Positions 8,877-18,470 of a stretch of DNA of 62,188 nucleotides are shown piece after piece. Within the stretch, counting starts at the first letter, position 1. Every line of letters begins with the position of its first letter. The position numbers were made by a program, and so were the translations under genes. Below the pieces are notes generated by a model. The model had not been told where the DNA came from. It saw only the letters and a program-made list of their open reading frames with translations, and did no database searches. The stretch comes from Variovorax sp. KBW07 (GTDB lineage Bacteria > Pseudomonadota > Gammaproteobacteria > Burkholderiales > Burkholderiaceae_C), in NCBI RefSeq assembly GCF_003852515.1, contig NZ_QAJK01000054.1, positions 1-62,188 on the forward strand, given 5' to 3'.

Positions 8877-8978
8877 CTCCCTCCCCTCCCGGGGGAGGGT
8901 CGGGGTGGGGGCCAGCGGCGTCACCATGGGGCACGCTCTGCCCGCACCCATCCCAGCCTTCCCCCGAAGGGGAAGGAG
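8877..8978. repeat. paired inverted GC-rich palindrome (BIME/REP-like), copy 1
   Basis: Two REP-like units face each other. The left unit is a palindrome (CCCTCCCGGGGGAGGG) plus a tail GTCGGGGTGGGGGCC; the right unit is its inverse (GCACCCATCCCAGCC, then CTTCCCCCGAAGGGGAAG). About 30 bases separate them. The element fills most of the space between the convergent short TPM gene and pdeM, where it could also act as a terminator hairpin. Three related elements occur at 12875, 14698 and 18471. Confidence 0.8.
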
Positions 8979-8987
8979 CAAGACTCC

Positions 8988-9665
8988 TCAATCCGGTGAA
9001 GGCACGGCCCACACCGACGCGCCGCCCACCGCATGGAAGCGCCGCTCCGGCGCCTGCGGCACCAGCCACCCGCCCGTGAATTCGCCAAAGGCCGGCAGTA
9101 CGGCCTGCCGCGCCTCGCTCACGAAGCAGGGCAGGCGCACGCTGTCGCGCCCCGGTCCGTAGAGCCGGCATACCGGATGCAAATGGCCCGCGAGCACGAA
9201 GTGCGTCGCATGCGATTGCGGATGGTGGCAACAGGCGAACGGGCCGAGCAGAAAGGGCTCATCGACCACCTCGATGCCTAGCGTGTCCGGCGGATCGCCC
9301 GCGCGGCTGTCGTGGTTGCCGCGCACCAGCGTCATCGCAAGGCCCGGATGGCGTGCACGCCAGTTCTCCACGGTGTCGAGCACCGTGCGCGCCTGCGCCG
9401 CATGCAGGAAGTCGCCCAGGAACACGATGCGCCGCGGCGCGTGCCGCTCGATCAGCGCATCGAGCCGCGCCAGGTTTTCTCCCGTGGTGCCGCCCGGCAC
9501 CGGCTGGCCCAGCGCGCGATAGGTTGCGGCCTTGCCCAGGTGCAGGTCGGCCACGAAGAGCACGCGCGCCTCGGGCCACCAGAGCGCGCGCTCGGGCAGC
9601 AGGTGCAGCGATTCGCCGGCCCAGCGGACCGGGAACTGCGATGCGGAAGAAGGCGCGAAGGTCAC
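8988..9665 (-). CDS. pdeM: ligase-associated DNA damage response endonuclease PdeM
   Basis: A 225-residue calcineurin-like metallophosphoesterase. All metal-binding motifs are visible: DLHLG at 40-44, GDFLH at 84-88, GNHD at 116-119 and GHLHP at 160-164. The opening FVADLHLGKAATYRALGQ matches the PdeM subfamily found beside ATP-dependent ligase and Lhr-like helicase genes. The open frame extends upstream over trxC's leader; the GTG at 9665 is the last plausible start before homology, leaving a 77-base divergent promoter region with trxC. It probably cleaves DNA ends or structures during repair with the helicase, ligase and exonuclease at 10.2-15.8 kb. Confidence 0.85.
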   Translation of the reverse strand: MTFAPSSASQFPVRWAGESLHLLPERALWWPEARVLFVADLHLGKAATYRALGQPVPGGTTGENLARLDALIERHAPRRIVFLGDFLHAAQARTVLDTVENWRARHPGLAMTLVRGNHDSRAGDPPDTLGIEVVDEPFLLGPFACCHHPQSHATHFVLAGHLHPVCRLYGPGRDSVRLPCFVSEARQAVLPAFGEFTGGWLVPQAPERRFHAVGGASVWAVPSPD

Positions 9666-9742
9666 AAGCTCGAAGTGTCGCAAAAGACGCGCGTGGCGGC
9701 GGCCGACTTGCAATTGGCCCCGGCGGCCCCCAGTTCTTGCGC

Positions 9743-10192
9743 ATGACCGAATCGCCCCCGCTGCACATCGTCTGTCCGCACTGCCACACGACCAACCGCG
9801 TGCGCGCGGCACAGCTGGGCAGCGCGCCCGACTGCGGCAGCTGCCACCGCCCGCTGTTCGCCGGCCACTCGACCGCGCTGCCCGACGAAGCCACCTTCAA
9901 CCGCCACATTTCGCGCAACGAGATCCCGGTGCTGGTCGACTTCTGGGCGCCCTGGTGCGGCCCCTGCCGCCAGATGGCGCCGGGCTACGAGCAGGCCGCC
10001 GCCCAGCTCGAACCGCATGTGCGGCTGGCCAAGGTCGACACCGAAGCCGTGCAGTCGCTGGGGGCGCGCTTCAACATCCGCAGCATCCCCACGCTGGCAT
10101 TGTTCCGAGGTGGCCGCGAGGTGGCACGGCAGGCCGGTGCCATGGGCGCGGCGGACATCGTGCGATGGGTGAAGGCGCACGGCGCCGGCTGA
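9743..10192 (+). CDS. trxC: thioredoxin TrxC (thioredoxin 2 type)
   Basis: A 149-residue thioredoxin with the TrxC hallmarks: an N-terminal zinc ribbon formed by C11, C14, C31 and C34 (CPHC, CGSC) and the active site WCGPC at 71-75. It reduces protein disulfides in the cytoplasm, often under oxidative stress. The open frame is longer upstream, but the ribbon begins at the ATG at 9743. It sits between pdeM (divergent) and the helicase gene (convergent, 11-base gap), interrupting the repair cluster. Confidence 0.95.
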   Translation: MTESPPLHIVCPHCHTTNRVRAAQLGSAPDCGSCHRPLFAGHSTALPDEATFNRHISRNEIPVLVDFWAPWCGPCRQMAPGYEQAAAQLEPHVRLAKVDTEAVQSLGARFNIRSIPTLALFRGGREVARQAGAMGAADIVRWVKAHGAG

Positions 10193-10203
10193 AGCAACAC
10201 GGC

Positions 10204-13014
10204 TCACAGCGGCGGCAAGGGCCGTGACGGCCGCCGACGTTCGCGCCGTGGCCTCGCAGGCCTGGGTGGCTTGCCCGGCCCTTCCTGGCCAAACGCCAGC
10301 GTGCCCTTCACGCGCTCCACGCCACCGGCCGTGAGCACGCCGCCCGTGGCTTTTTCGAGCTGCTCGACCATGCGCGCGATGCGGTCGGCCACGTTCTCGT
10401 TCGACAGCTTCTCGCGGAACAACTCGACCATCAGCGGGAACGAAAACGGCGTCGGCCGTGCGAGCGGCTTCAGCACCAACTGCTGCGTGGCCATGCGCGC
10501 GAGGCTGGTACGCAGGCGCCCAATTTCCAGCTCCTGCGCCAGCAACTCCTGCTCGGCCTGCTGCAGCAGCCTGTTGCCCGGGTCGTACTTGCGGAACACC
10601 TCCCAGAAGAGCGACGACGAGGCTTGCAGCTGCTTGCTGCTGCGCTTCTCGCCCGGATAGCCCTGGAAGATCAGCCCCGACACGCGGGCGATTTCGCGGA
10701 AGCGGCGTTGCGCCAGTTCGCCCGCGTTGAGCGAGGCCAGCACTTCATGCAGCAGTGCTTCATGCGCGCCGTCGCCGCCGCCGTCGCCGTCGCCGTCGCT
10801 TTTGCTCTTGCTTTCGGGCAGGCCCAGCACCTGAGGCAACAGCACCGCCCAATCGACCTCGGTGGCGCTGAGCAGTTCGAAGCCATAGTCGTTGACCGCG
10901 ATCGAGAAGGTGCGTGCCTCGTGCTGCGCAATGCGCCAGGCCAGCAGGCTCGCCAGGCCCAGGTGCACATGCCGGCCCGCGAACGGATACAGGAACAGGT
11001 GCGAGCCCTCGCGCGTGCTCAGCGTTTCGGCCAGCAGCGTCTGCGGCGTCGGCAGCGCGGACCATTGCTGCTGGATTTCGAGCAGCGGCCGCACGCACCG
11101 CAGCTCGGGCGAGTCGTAGCGCCCTTCGCCCGCCAGCGCCAGCTGCTGCACCACCGCATCGGCCAGCGTGTTCGACAGCGGCATGCGCCCGCCGCTCCAG
11201 CGCGGCACCGCCGGCCGCTTGCCGGTGGCGCGCCGCACCCAGGCCGTCATGTCGTGGATGCGCACCAGCTCGAGCAGCCGGCCGCCGAACAGGAAGCAGT
11301 CGCCGGGCTTCATGCGCGCGACGAAACTCTCTTCGACGTTGCCGATCTTCGAGCCGCCCAGGTACTGCACCGCCATGCTCGCGTCGCTCACGATGGTGCC
11401 GATGTTCATGCGATGCCGCCGCGCAAGCCGCGCATCGGGCACGCGCCACACGCCGTCCGCGTCGGGCACGGCGCGCCTGTAGTCCGGGTAGGCCGAGAGC
11501 GAAGGGCCGCCCTGCGAAACGAAGTCCAGGCACCACTGCCAGCTCTCGCGCGCAAGGCCTTCGTAGGCTGCCGTGCCGCGCACTTCGTCGTACAGGTCGT
11601 CGGGCACGAAGCCGCCGCCGAGCGCCACCGTCACCAGGTGCTGCACCAGCACGTCGAGCGGCTGGTCGGGTGAATGACGCGCCTCGATGTGGCCCGCCGC
11701 AATGGCCGTGCGCGCGGCGGAACCTTCGACCATCTCGATGCTGTGCGTGGGCACGAGCGTGATGCGCGACGGCCGCCCCGGCGCATGGCCCGAACGCCCC
11801 GCGCGTTGCAGCAGCCGCGCCACGCCCTTGGGCGAGCCGATCTGCAGCACGCGCTCGACCGGCAAAAAATCAACGCCGAGGTCGAGGCTCGACGTGCACA
11901 CCACCGCTTTCAGCTCGCCGCTCTTCAAGCCCCGCTCGACCCACTCGCGCACTTCGCGGTCGAGCGAGCCGTGGTGCAGCGCGATGACGCCCGCCCATTC
12001 GGGCCTGGCCTCCAGCATCGCCTGGTACCAGATCTCCGACTGCGAACGCGTGTTGGTGAACACCAGCGTGGTCTTGCTCGCGGCGATCTCGTCGATCACC
12101 TGCGGCAGCATCGTGAGGCCGAGGTGGCCACCCCACGGAAAGCGCTCGGCACGGCCGGGCAGCAGCGAATCGATGACCAGCTTCTTGGGCACCTGGCCCT
12201 GCACGAGTACGCCGTCTTCGTGGCCCAGCAGCGCGTGCATCGCCTCGTGCAGGTTGCCCAGCGTGGCCGACATGCCCCAGATGGCGAGGTCTGCATTCCA
12301 ACGCCTGAGCCGCGCCAACGCGAGTTGCACCTGCACGCCGCGCTTGTTGCCGAGCAGCTCGTGCCATTCGTCGACCACCGCCATCTGGACGTGGCCGAGC
12401 ACGTCGCGCGCATCGGCACGGGCCAGCAGCAGCGAGAGGCTTTCGGGCGTGGTGACCAGCACGCTCGGCAGCCGCGTGTTCTGCGCGCTGCGCTCGGCCG
12501 ACGAGGTGTCGCCGCTGCGTGCGCCGGCGCTCCACGGGTGGACTTCGGCGCCGAGGATTTCGAGCGGCTGCTGCAGGGCGCGCAAGGTGTCGGCCGCCAG
12601 TGCGCGCATGGGCGTGAGCCAGAGCACGGTGAGCGGCATCGGTGTCGGCATCTGTGCCGATTTGATCGCGCTCTGCTTGCGTGCCCTGGAGAAAGCCAGC
12701 AACGCGCCGAGCCACACCGCATAGGTCTTGCCCGCGCCTGTGGTGGCATGCAGCAGGCCGGACTGCCCCTGCGCGATGGCCTTCCAGACCTCGCGCTGGA
12801 ACTTGAAGGGCTTCCAGCCGCGCGAGGCGAACCACGCGTCGAGCGCCGCCTTGACTCCCTTGACTCTGGATTGGCTCCTTCCCCTCCCGGGGGAAGGCTG
12901 GGATGGGGGCAGGCGGCCTTCGACAAGCGGCTGGCTCCGCATACGCCGCCGGCCCCCACCCCGGCCCTCCCCCGGGAGGGGAGGGAGAAATTCGGGAGGC
13001 GGCGACGTGCTCAT
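10204..13014 (-). CDS. ligase-associated DNA damage response DEXH-box helicase (Lhr-like)
   Basis: A 936-residue superfamily 2 helicase that should unwind DNA 3'-to-5' during repair. Visible motifs are a Q-like FQREVW near 73-78, Walker A ATTGAGKT at 90-97, DEWH in [18 protein letters not shown], and the C-terminal motifs LDLGVDFLP and QRAGRSGH; the Lhr-type winged-helix and DUF4145-like body follows. The C-terminus is Pro/Arg-rich. The ATG at 13014 overlaps the ligase stop (ATGA), and no other in-frame start lies outside the repeat that occupies residues 10-47 ([12 protein letters not shown] ... [14 protein letters not shown]). The family core begins only around residue 53, so that segment is inserted, probably disordered sequence. 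Confidence 0.93.
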   Translation of the reverse strand: MSTSPPPEFLPPLPGEGRGGGRRRMRSQPLVEGRLPPSQPSPGRGRSQSRVKGVKAALDAWFASRGWKPFKFQREVWKAIAQGQSGLLHATTGAGKTYAVWLGALLAFSRARKQSAIKSAQMPTPMPLTVLWLTPMRALAADTLRALQQPLEILGAEVHPWSAGARSGDTSSAERSAQNTRLPSVLVTTPESLSLLLARADARDVLGHVQMAVVDEWHELLGNKRGVQVQLALARLRRWNADLAIWGMSATLGNLHEAMHALLGHEDGVLVQGQVPKKLVIDSLLPGRAERFPWGGHLGLTMLPQVIDEIAASKTTLVFTNTRSQSEIWYQAMLEARPEWAGVIALHHGSLDREVREWVERGLKSGELKAVVCTSSLDLGVDFLPVERVLQIGSPKGVARLLQRAGRSGHAPGRPSRITLVPTHSIEMVEGSAARTAIAAGHIEARHSPDQPLDVLVQHLVTVALGGGFVPDDLYDEVRGTAAYEGLARESWQWCLDFVSQGGPSLSAYPDYRRAVPDADGVWRVPDARLARRHRMNIGTIVSDASMAVQYLGGSKIGNVEESFVARMKPGDCFLFGGRLLELVRIHDMTAWVRRATGKRPAVPRWSGGRMPLSNTLADAVVQQLALAGEGRYDSPELRCVRPLLEIQQQWSALPTPQTLLAETLSTREGSHLFLYPFAGRHVHLGLASLLAWRIAQHEARTFSIAVNDYGFELLSATEVDWAVLLPQVLGLPESKSKSDGDGDGGGDGAHEALLHEVLASLNAGELAQRRFREIARVSGLIFQGYPGEKRSSKQLQASSSLFWEVFRKYDPGNRLLQQAEQELLAQELEIGRLRTSLARMATQQLVLKPLARPTPFSFPLMVELFREKLSNENVADRIARMVEQLEKATGGVLTAGGVERVKGTLAFGQEGPGKPPRPARPRRERRRPSRPLPPL
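12875..12987. repeat. BIME/REP-like paired palindrome, copy 2 (inside helicase gene)
   Basis: Same architecture as copy 1: CTTCCCCTCCCGGGGGAAGG with tail CTGGGATGGGGGC, a 42-base centre, then the inverted unit ending CCCCCGGGAGGGGAGGGAG. It is 113 bases long and lies entirely within the first 47 codons of the helicase gene, where it is read in frame. It starts nine codons after the ATG. Confidence 0.85.
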
Positions 13015-14690
13015 GCGGGCAGCAACGCAGCGAGCGTCTGCAAGGTGTCGGCCTCTTCCACCGGCTTGTCTTCCCGCCACCGCAGCATGCGCGGAAAACG
13101 CACCGCGATGCCGCTCTTGTGCCGCGTGCTGCGCGCAATGCCTTCGAATCCCAGCTCGAACACCAGCGTGGGCTTGACGCTCTTCACCGGTCCGAAGCTC
13201 TCGATGGTGGTCTTGCGGATGACGGCGTCCACGCGCGCCATCTCGGCATCGGTCAGGCCCGAGTAGGCCTTGGCGAAGGGCACGAGCTTGCGGTCTTCCT
13301 GCCCTGGCGGTCCGTCCCACACGGCGAAGGTGTAGTCGCTGAAGAGGCTCGCCCTGCGGCCATGCCCGCGCTGTGCGTAGATCAGCACCGCATCGATGCT
13401 GAGCGGATCGATCTTCCACTTCCACCACACGCCCACGTCCTTGGTGCGGCCCACGCCGTACTGCGCGTCGCGGCGCTTGAGCATCATTCCTTCGACGCCC
13501 ATGGTGCGCGCGGCTTCGCGCTGGCGTGCAAGATCGGTCCAGTCGGTGCCGGTGAGCATCGGGCTGGGCAGCAGCGACGGGTGCCGCATGCGCGTGACGA
13601 GTTCATCGAGCAGCACGCGGCGTTCCGATTGCGGCAGCGCGCGCAGGTCTTGTCCTTCCCACTCGAGGATGTCGTAGGCCAGCAGCACCACCGGAATGTC
13701 GCGCAGCAATTTGGCGCCGAGCGTCTTGCGGCCGATGCGTTTCTGCAGCTCGGCAAAGGGCTGTACCTTGCCTTCGCCGTCCGGTGAGGCCTCGTCCTTG
13801 CGCCATACGGCAATCTCGCCATCGAGCACCGTGCCGTCGGGCAGCGCCTCGCCCAGCACAGCGAGTTCGGGGAATCGCTCGGTCACCAGCTCTTCGCCGC
13901 GCGACCACACCCACACCACGCCCGCGCGCTTCACCAGCTGCGCGCGAATGCCGTCCCACTTCCACTCGACGATCCAGTCGGCTGGAGTGCCCAGCACCGC
14001 ATCGAACTGTTCGAGCGGAGTGTTGAAGGGATGCGCGAGGAAGAACGGATACGGCTGCCCGCTGGTCTTCTGCACCTGCTCGGCACCCGACTCCGGCGCG
14101 ATGAGCAACTGGTAGTCACCAGGCTGGGGCCGCGCGCCGATGTGGGTGTAGCCCATGAGCCGCTGCGCGACGCGCTTGGCATCGATGCCGCCCACGGCCG
14201 CGAGCGCCTGCGTCACCTGCAGCTTCGACACGCCCACGCGGAATGCGCCGGTGATGAGCTTGAAGTACACCAGCCGTTCTTCTGCCGCGAGTTGCTGCCA
14301 CTGCGCGCGCAACCGGTCGGCGAGTTGGTCGGGCGCCGTTTTCGCGGCATCGCGCAGAGGCAGCAGGTGCTGCTCGACCCAGGCTGCGAGCCCGAGATCG
14401 TGTGTCTCGCTCGGCGGCGGCAACAGCAGCGCGATGGTCTCGGCGAGGTCGCCCACGGCGTCGTAGCTTTCGTCGAACAACCACTCTGGCAGGCCCGCCG
14501 CTTCCTGTGCGAGCAGGCGCAGCAGCTTGGTCGGCACGAGCTGGCGCGGCTTTCCGCCGGCGAGAAAGTAGACGGCCCATGCGGCATCGGCCGGCGTGGC
14601 GTCGCGCAGATAGCGCTGCAGCGCGGCCTGCTTGGCAAGGCTCGATGTGCTCGCATCGAGGTCGCGATACAGCGCAGCGAAGTCCTTCAT
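13011..14690 (-). CDS. ATP-dependent DNA ligase (ligase-associated repair system)
   Basis: A 559-residue ATP-dependent DNA ligase, distinct from the housekeeping NAD-dependent LigA. The N-terminal DNA-binding domain covers about 1-210. The adenylation domain carries the nucleotidyl-lysine K244 in KWDGIR (244-249), followed by DGTVLDGEI and, further on, EGMMLKRR and WWKWK, and an OB-fold closes the protein. It overlaps both neighbours by four bases (ATGA), so helicase, ligase and exonuclease are translationally coupled. It should seal breaks after processing by its partners. Confidence 0.95.
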   Translation of the reverse strand: MKDFAALYRDLDASTSSLAKQAALQRYLRDATPADAAWAVYFLAGGKPRQLVPTKLLRLLAQEAAGLPEWLFDESYDAVGDLAETIALLLPPPSETHDLGLAAWVEQHLLPLRDAAKTAPDQLADRLRAQWQQLAAEERLVYFKLITGAFRVGVSKLQVTQALAAVGGIDAKRVAQRLMGYTHIGARPQPGDYQLLIAPESGAEQVQKTSGQPYPFFLAHPFNTPLEQFDAVLGTPADWIVEWKWDGIRAQLVKRAGVVWVWSRGEELVTERFPELAVLGEALPDGTVLDGEIAVWRKDEASPDGEGKVQPFAELQKRIGRKTLGAKLLRDIPVVLLAYDILEWEGQDLRALPQSERRVLLDELVTRMRHPSLLPSPMLTGTDWTDLARQREAARTMGVEGMMLKRRDAQYGVGRTKDVGVWWKWKIDPLSIDAVLIYAQRGHGRRASLFSDYTFAVWDGPPGQEDRKLVPFAKAYSGLTDAEMARVDAVIRKTTIESFGPVKSVKPTLVFELGFEGIARSTRHKSGIAVRFPRMLRWREDKPVEEADTLQTLAALLPA

Positions 14691-15814
14691 GTGCCGGCTC
14701 CTTCCCCTTCCGGGGGAAGGCCGGGATGGGGGCCGGCAGCGTCCCCATCGAGCGCCGCTTGCCCCCTCACCTGCCCTCCCTCAGCAGGAGAGGGAGCCTC
14801 TTGATCGTCTTCATCCCCGTACTCTGTCTTGAAGCCCTGAGCCTCGAGTCCGTTCTCGGTGATCCATCGCACCATCACCTGCACGCTGCCATGCGTGACG
14901 AACACGCGCTCGGCGCCGGTCCCGGCAATCGCCTGTTGCAACCCGGGCCAGTCGGCGTGATCGGACATCACGAAGCCGCGGTCCACGCCACGGCGGCGGC
15001 GCGTGCCGCGCAACTGCATCCAGCCGCTCGCGAACGCATCGGCGTAGTTGCCGAAGCGCTTCATCCACGGCGTGCCCTGCGCAGACGGCGGCGCCAGCAC
15101 CAGCGCATGCTTCAGCAGTGCCGCGTCCACGCCCGGATCGGTCACGCGCAAGGTCTCGGGCAGTGCCACGCCGGCGGCGCGGTAGACGGCATTGAGCGGC
15201 TCGACCGCGCCGTGCACGACGACGGGCCCGATGCTCGCATCCACACCATGCAGGATGCGCTGCGCCTTGCCGAAGGCATAGCAGAACAGCACCGACGCAC
15301 GGCCCGCCTGTGCATTGGCGCGCCACCACGCATCGATCTCGGCGAACAGCACGGCCTGCGTGGGCCAACGGTAGATCGGCAGGCCGAAGGTCGACTCGGT
15401 GATGAAGGTGTCGCAGGGCACGGGCTCGAAGGGCGCGCAGGTGCCGTCGGGCTCGGTCTTGTAGTCGCCCGAAGCCACCCACACGCGGCCACCGTGTTCG
15501 AGCCGCACCTGCGCCGAACCCAGCACATGGCCGGCCGGATGCAGCGAGACACGCACACCGTGGTGCTCGATGGCTTCGCCATAGGGCAGCGTCTGCAAAT
15601 TGATGTCGGCGCCGAGCCGGGTGCGCAGCGTGCCGGCGCTGTCGGTGTGGGCCAGGTAGTGCGCGTGGCCGACACGGGCATGGTCGGAATGCGCGTGCGT
15701 GATGATGGCGCGCGCCACCGGCCGCCACGGGTCGATGTAGAAATCGCCGGGCGGACAGTACAGGCCCTCGGGCCGGGCGATGACGAGGTTCTCGAGGTCT
15801 TCCTTGGCGGGCAT
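14687..15814 (-). CDS. ligase-associated DNA damage response exonuclease (MBL fold)
   Basis: A 375-residue metallo-beta-lactamase/beta-CASP nuclease. The metal motif is THAHSDHARVGH at 39-50, and the opening GLYCPPGDFYIDPW is typical of the exonuclease encoded beside ATP-dependent ligase and Lhr-like helicase. It is the first gene of the exonuclease-ligase-helicase operon. The conserved fold ends near ENGLEAQGFKTEYGDE (about 335). The last roughly 36 residues (including GPHPGLPPEGEG) are encoded by a BIME/REP-like repeat that extends the frame to an ATGA overlap with the ligase gene, so this tail is probably non-functional. Confidence 0.92.
   Translation of the reverse strand: MPAKEDLENLVIARPEGLYCPPGDFYIDPWRPVARAIITHAHSDHARVGHAHYLAHTDSAGTLRTRLGADINLQTLPYGEAIEHHGVRVSLHPAGHVLGSAQVRLEHGGRVWVASGDYKTEPDGTCAPFEPVPCDTFITESTFGLPIYRWPTQAVLFAEIDAWWRANAQAGRASVLFCYAFGKAQRILHGVDASIGPVVVHGAVEPLNAVYRAAGVALPETLRVTDPGVDAALLKHALVLAPPSAQGTPWMKRFGNYADAFASGWMQLRGTRRRRGVDRGFVMSDHADWPGLQQAIAGTGAERVFVTHGSVQVMVRWITENGLEAQGFKTEYGDEDDQEAPSPAEGGQVRGQAALDGDAAGPHPGLPPEGEGAGT
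14698..14796. repeat. BIME/REP-like paired palindrome, copy 3 (inside exonuclease gene)
   Basis: Left unit CTTCCCCTTCCGGGGGAAGG with tail CCGGGATGGGGGCC, a roughly 29-base centre, then a more diverged inverted unit (CCCCTCACCTGCCCTCCCTC AGCAGGAGAGGGAG). It lies within the last 40 codons of the exonuclease gene and ends only seven bases before the ligase start. Its centre (AGCGTCCCCATCGAGCGCCG) resembles that of copy 1. Confidence 0.82.
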
Positions 15815-15900
15815 GGCACGCCATCGTAGGGGCAGCGCGGTTTTCGCGTTGCCGAACGGGAAGCGCGAAGCGCTGTGGGCCAGGGCCTACTTTTTCTTTT

Positions 15901-16431
15901 CTATTTCTTGCCGCGCGCGCCCGCCATCTCGAGCACGTTCATCTTCATGCCGTTGCCCATGACCATGTCGCCGGGCTTCTGGTCGGGCTTGCAGGGGCCG
16001 ATCCACCTGGCTTCGATCACGGCGGTGCCCTCGGTGCGCCCCATCAGCGGCGGGCTGTAGCTCGACTTGCTTTCCATGCGGTAGGTCGAGCTGAAGTCGC
16101 CCGTCATCACGGCGTGCGAGGTGGCGACGGTGTTGCCGATCTTGCAGACCGAGTCCATGACCAGCTTGCCGCTTTCGAGCTTCAGTTCCTGCTTGGAGCA
16201 CAGGTCCTTGCCCATGCCCTGCCCCATCTCGCGCAGGGCCTTGTCGCTGGCCGCGTCGATGCACTGCTGCATGGTGTGGCCGGCGGACTTGCCGGCGGCG
16301 CCTTCACCGCTGCCGCCGCCGGTCTGGATTTCCCACAGCCCGGGCTTGCGCGCGGGAAAGTCGACGGCCAGGGCAGGCAGGGCAACGGCGGCTGCCATGC
16401 AGGCCATGACGGCGGACAGGCGTAGGTTCAT
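15901..16431 (-). CDS. DUF3617 family periplasmic protein
   Basis: A 176-residue exported protein with a 22-residue signal peptide ending ALA. The mature part starts DFPARKPGLWEIQ, the usual opening of DUF3617 proteins, and has cysteines near 62, 82, 98 and 147 that could form disulfides. The family is common in Proteobacteria but has no defined function. It is followed by 86 bases before the exonuclease gene and preceded by the PAP2 gene on the same strand (81-base gap). It may be cotranscribed with either, but no signal decides this. Confidence 0.8.
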   Translation of the reverse strand: MNLRLSAVMACMAAAVALPALAVDFPARKPGLWEIQTGGGSGEGAAGKSAGHTMQQCIDAASDKALREMGQGMGKDLCSKQELKLESGKLVMDSVCKIGNTVATSHAVMTGDFSSTYRMESKSSYSPPLMGRTEGTAVIEARWIGPCKPDQKPGDMVMGNGMKMNVLEMAGARGKK

Positions 16432-16512
16432 GGCGGGCTCCGCATCGATGGATGGACAACGAAAGCCCCGGTTGTACCTTGCGCGCGGGCCCGGCGGAAT
16501 ACCGCAATCGGC

Positions 16513-17220
16513 CTACGCCGGACGTGCGTTCGCCGGGGCTGCCGTGGCCTCGCCGCGCTGGCGCGTGGCAACGCCGAAGACCACGCCCAGCGCGAACCCG
16601 CCGAGCACGTCGATCAGCACATGCTGCCGCACGGCCATCGTCGAATAGACGATGCCCGCGGCCCACACCACATTGGCGACACGCAGCCATGCGGGCGCGC
16701 CCACGTCGCGCAACTGCCGCGCCAGCACCACGCAGGCGAACACCGAGAACGACACGTGCAGCGACGGAAAGGCATTGCCGGCCGAATCGACCGTCTTCAG
16801 GAAGTGCAGCGAGCTGCCCGGCGTCGCGTCGATGGCGAAGTTGGGTATGGCCGTGGGCATGAACCAGAACACCAGCAGCGCAATGCCGGTCATGGCCGCG
16901 CAGCCGAACGAAAAGCCCAGCAGCTCGCGCTTGTCCTTGGCCAGCAGCACCGGCAGTGCGATGTAACCCCACAACGAAAGATAGACCGGCAGCAGCAGCG
17001 GCCAGAACGCGATGAGGCGGTCGAAGGCCGTGAGCGGCAGCACCCAGGCCTGGCCCGCGTTCTTCATGATCCAGAAATACAGCGGAAAGAAGCCGAGCGT
17101 CGCGACGGTGTTGCCCACCAGCTTCAGCGGAAACAGCGTGGTGCAGCGCAGCCACAGCGCGCGCAGCCATCGCGCCGAAGAAGGGGAAGACGTTCCGCTG
17201 GAAGAAGAAGAAAAGGTCAT
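16513..17220 (-). CDS. PAP2-superfamily membrane phosphatase
   Basis: A 235-residue integral membrane protein with about six hydrophobic segments. It shows the second PAP2 signature, AFPSLHVSFS around 150-160, and a third-signature-like VRQHVLIDVLGG near 193-204 with the catalytic His. The first signature (KxxxxxxRP) is not evident, as in the inositol-phosphorylceramide-synthase-like PAP2 branch. It likely removes phosphate from a lipid such as phosphatidate or undecaprenyl pyrophosphate in the inner membrane; the substrate is unknown. The N-terminus is Ser-rich and polar. Confidence 0.8.
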   Translation of the reverse strand: MTFSSSSSGTSSPSSARWLRALWLRCTTLFPLKLVGNTVATLGFFPLYFWIMKNAGQAWVLPLTAFDRLIAFWPLLLPVYLSLWGYIALPVLLAKDKRELLGFSFGCAAMTGIALLVFWFMPTAIPNFAIDATPGSSLHFLKTVDSAGNAFPSLHVSFSVFACVVLARQLRDVGAPAWLRVANVVWAAGIVYSTMAVRQHVLIDVLGGFALGVVFGVATRQRGEATAAPANARPA

Positions 17221-17269
17221 GGATGCCTGTGGTCGCGCAATGCGGCCTCGCGGGTGCGAGGCCGACGCG

Positions 17270-18436
17270 CTACCAGGGCGTCCACTTTAATTCGCTTTTT
17301 GCCGAAGCCACCGTGCGCTCGATGAAGCGCACGCCGCGCGCGCCGTCTTCCACGCGCGGATAGTCGGCTGCCAGCGGGTCGGCCACCTGGCCGGCGAGCC
17401 GGGCGCGGATGTCCGCCGCCACGCCCGCATAGACGTTCGCAAACGCCTCGATGAAGCCTTCAGGATGGCCGGCAGGCAGGCGGCTTGCACGCCGCGCGGC
17501 CTCGCACAGCCAGGGTGCGCCACGCGTCAGGGTGCGCCTGGGGCCGTCGTGCGGAAAGTGCAGCAACTGGCTCGGCTGCTCCTGGTGCCATTCGAGCGTG
17601 CCCAGCGTGCCGGACACGCGCAGGCGCAAATCGTTCTCGAGGCCCGTGCTGATCTGCGAGGCGATGAGCACGCCGCGCGCGCCACCCTTGAAGCGCAGCA
17701 GCAGGCTGCCGTCGTCGTCGAGCATGCGGCCCGGCACCAGCGAGCTCAGGTCGGCACACAGGCTCTCGATGCGCAGGCCGGTGACGCTGGCCACGAGGTT
17801 CTCGGCATGCGAGCCGATGTCGCCGATGGCGCCGGCCGCGCCGCTGCGCGCGGGGTCGGTGCGCCAGTCGGCCTGCTTGTTGGTTCCGCTGGCTTCGACA
17901 TGGCTGGCAAGCCAGCCCTGGTTGTATTCGACGACGACCTTGCGGACCTCCCCGATGTCGCCTGCGCGCACCATCTCGCGCGCCTGCCGCACCATGGGGT
18001 AGCCGGTGTAGTTGTAGGTGACGCCGAACACCGTGCCCTGCTTGGCCACGGTGGCGACCAGCGCATCGGCCTGTTCGCGCGTGTGCACCAGCGGCTTGTC
18101 GCACACCACGTGAAAGCCCGCTTCGGCAAAGGCCTGCGCCACCGGAAAGTGCACGTGATTCGGCGTGACGATCGAGACGAAGTCGATGCGTTCGCTGGCG
18201 GGCCGCTTCAGTTCGTCGGCCAGCAGCGTCTGCCAGTCGCCATGGTTGCGCTCGTCGGCCAGGCCCAGGTCGCGGCCCGAGGCGCGCGCCTTGTCGGGGC
18301 TCGACGAAAGCGCGCCGGCCACGAGCTCGATCTGGCCGTCGAGCGCCATGGCCTTGCGGTGCACGGCGCCGATGAAGGCGTCGCGGCCACCGCCGACCAT
18401 GGCGTAGCGCAGCTTGCGAAGAGGTGTATCGCTCAT
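17270..18436 (-). CDS. Gfo/Idh/MocA family oxidoreductase
   Basis: A 388-residue NAD(P)-dependent sugar/inositol-type dehydrogenase. The Rossmann entry reads [17 protein letters not shown] at about 11-27. [11 protein letters not shown] and the CDKPLVHT motif (equivalent to EKP) mark the active-site region, and the C-terminal alpha/beta domain follows. The open frame extends 53 codons upstream through repeat copy 4, but the ATG at 18436 with GAGAAG ahead starts at the normal N-terminus. It lies downstream of the ROK/sugar ABC operon on the same strand and probably oxidises the imported sugar or polyol. Confidence 0.9.
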   Translation of the reverse strand: MSDTPLRKLRYAMVGGGRDAFIGAVHRKAMALDGQIELVAGALSSSPDKARASGRDLGLADERNHGDWQTLLADELKRPASERIDFVSIVTPNHVHFPVAQAFAEAGFHVVCDKPLVHTREQADALVATVAKQGTVFGVTYNYTGYPMVRQAREMVRAGDIGEVRKVVVEYNQGWLASHVEASGTNKQADWRTDPARSGAAGAIGDIGSHAENLVASVTGLRIESLCADLSSLVPGRMLDDDGSLLLRFKGGARGVLIASQISTGLENDLRLRVSGTLGTLEWHQEQPSQLLHFPHDGPRRTLTRGAPWLCEAARRASRLPAGHPEGFIEAFANVYAGVAADIRARLAGQVADPLAADYPRVEDGARGVRFIERTVASAKSELKWTPW

Positions 18437-18470
18437 CAATCTTCTCGGTGTTCCTGACTTGGTAACTGTT

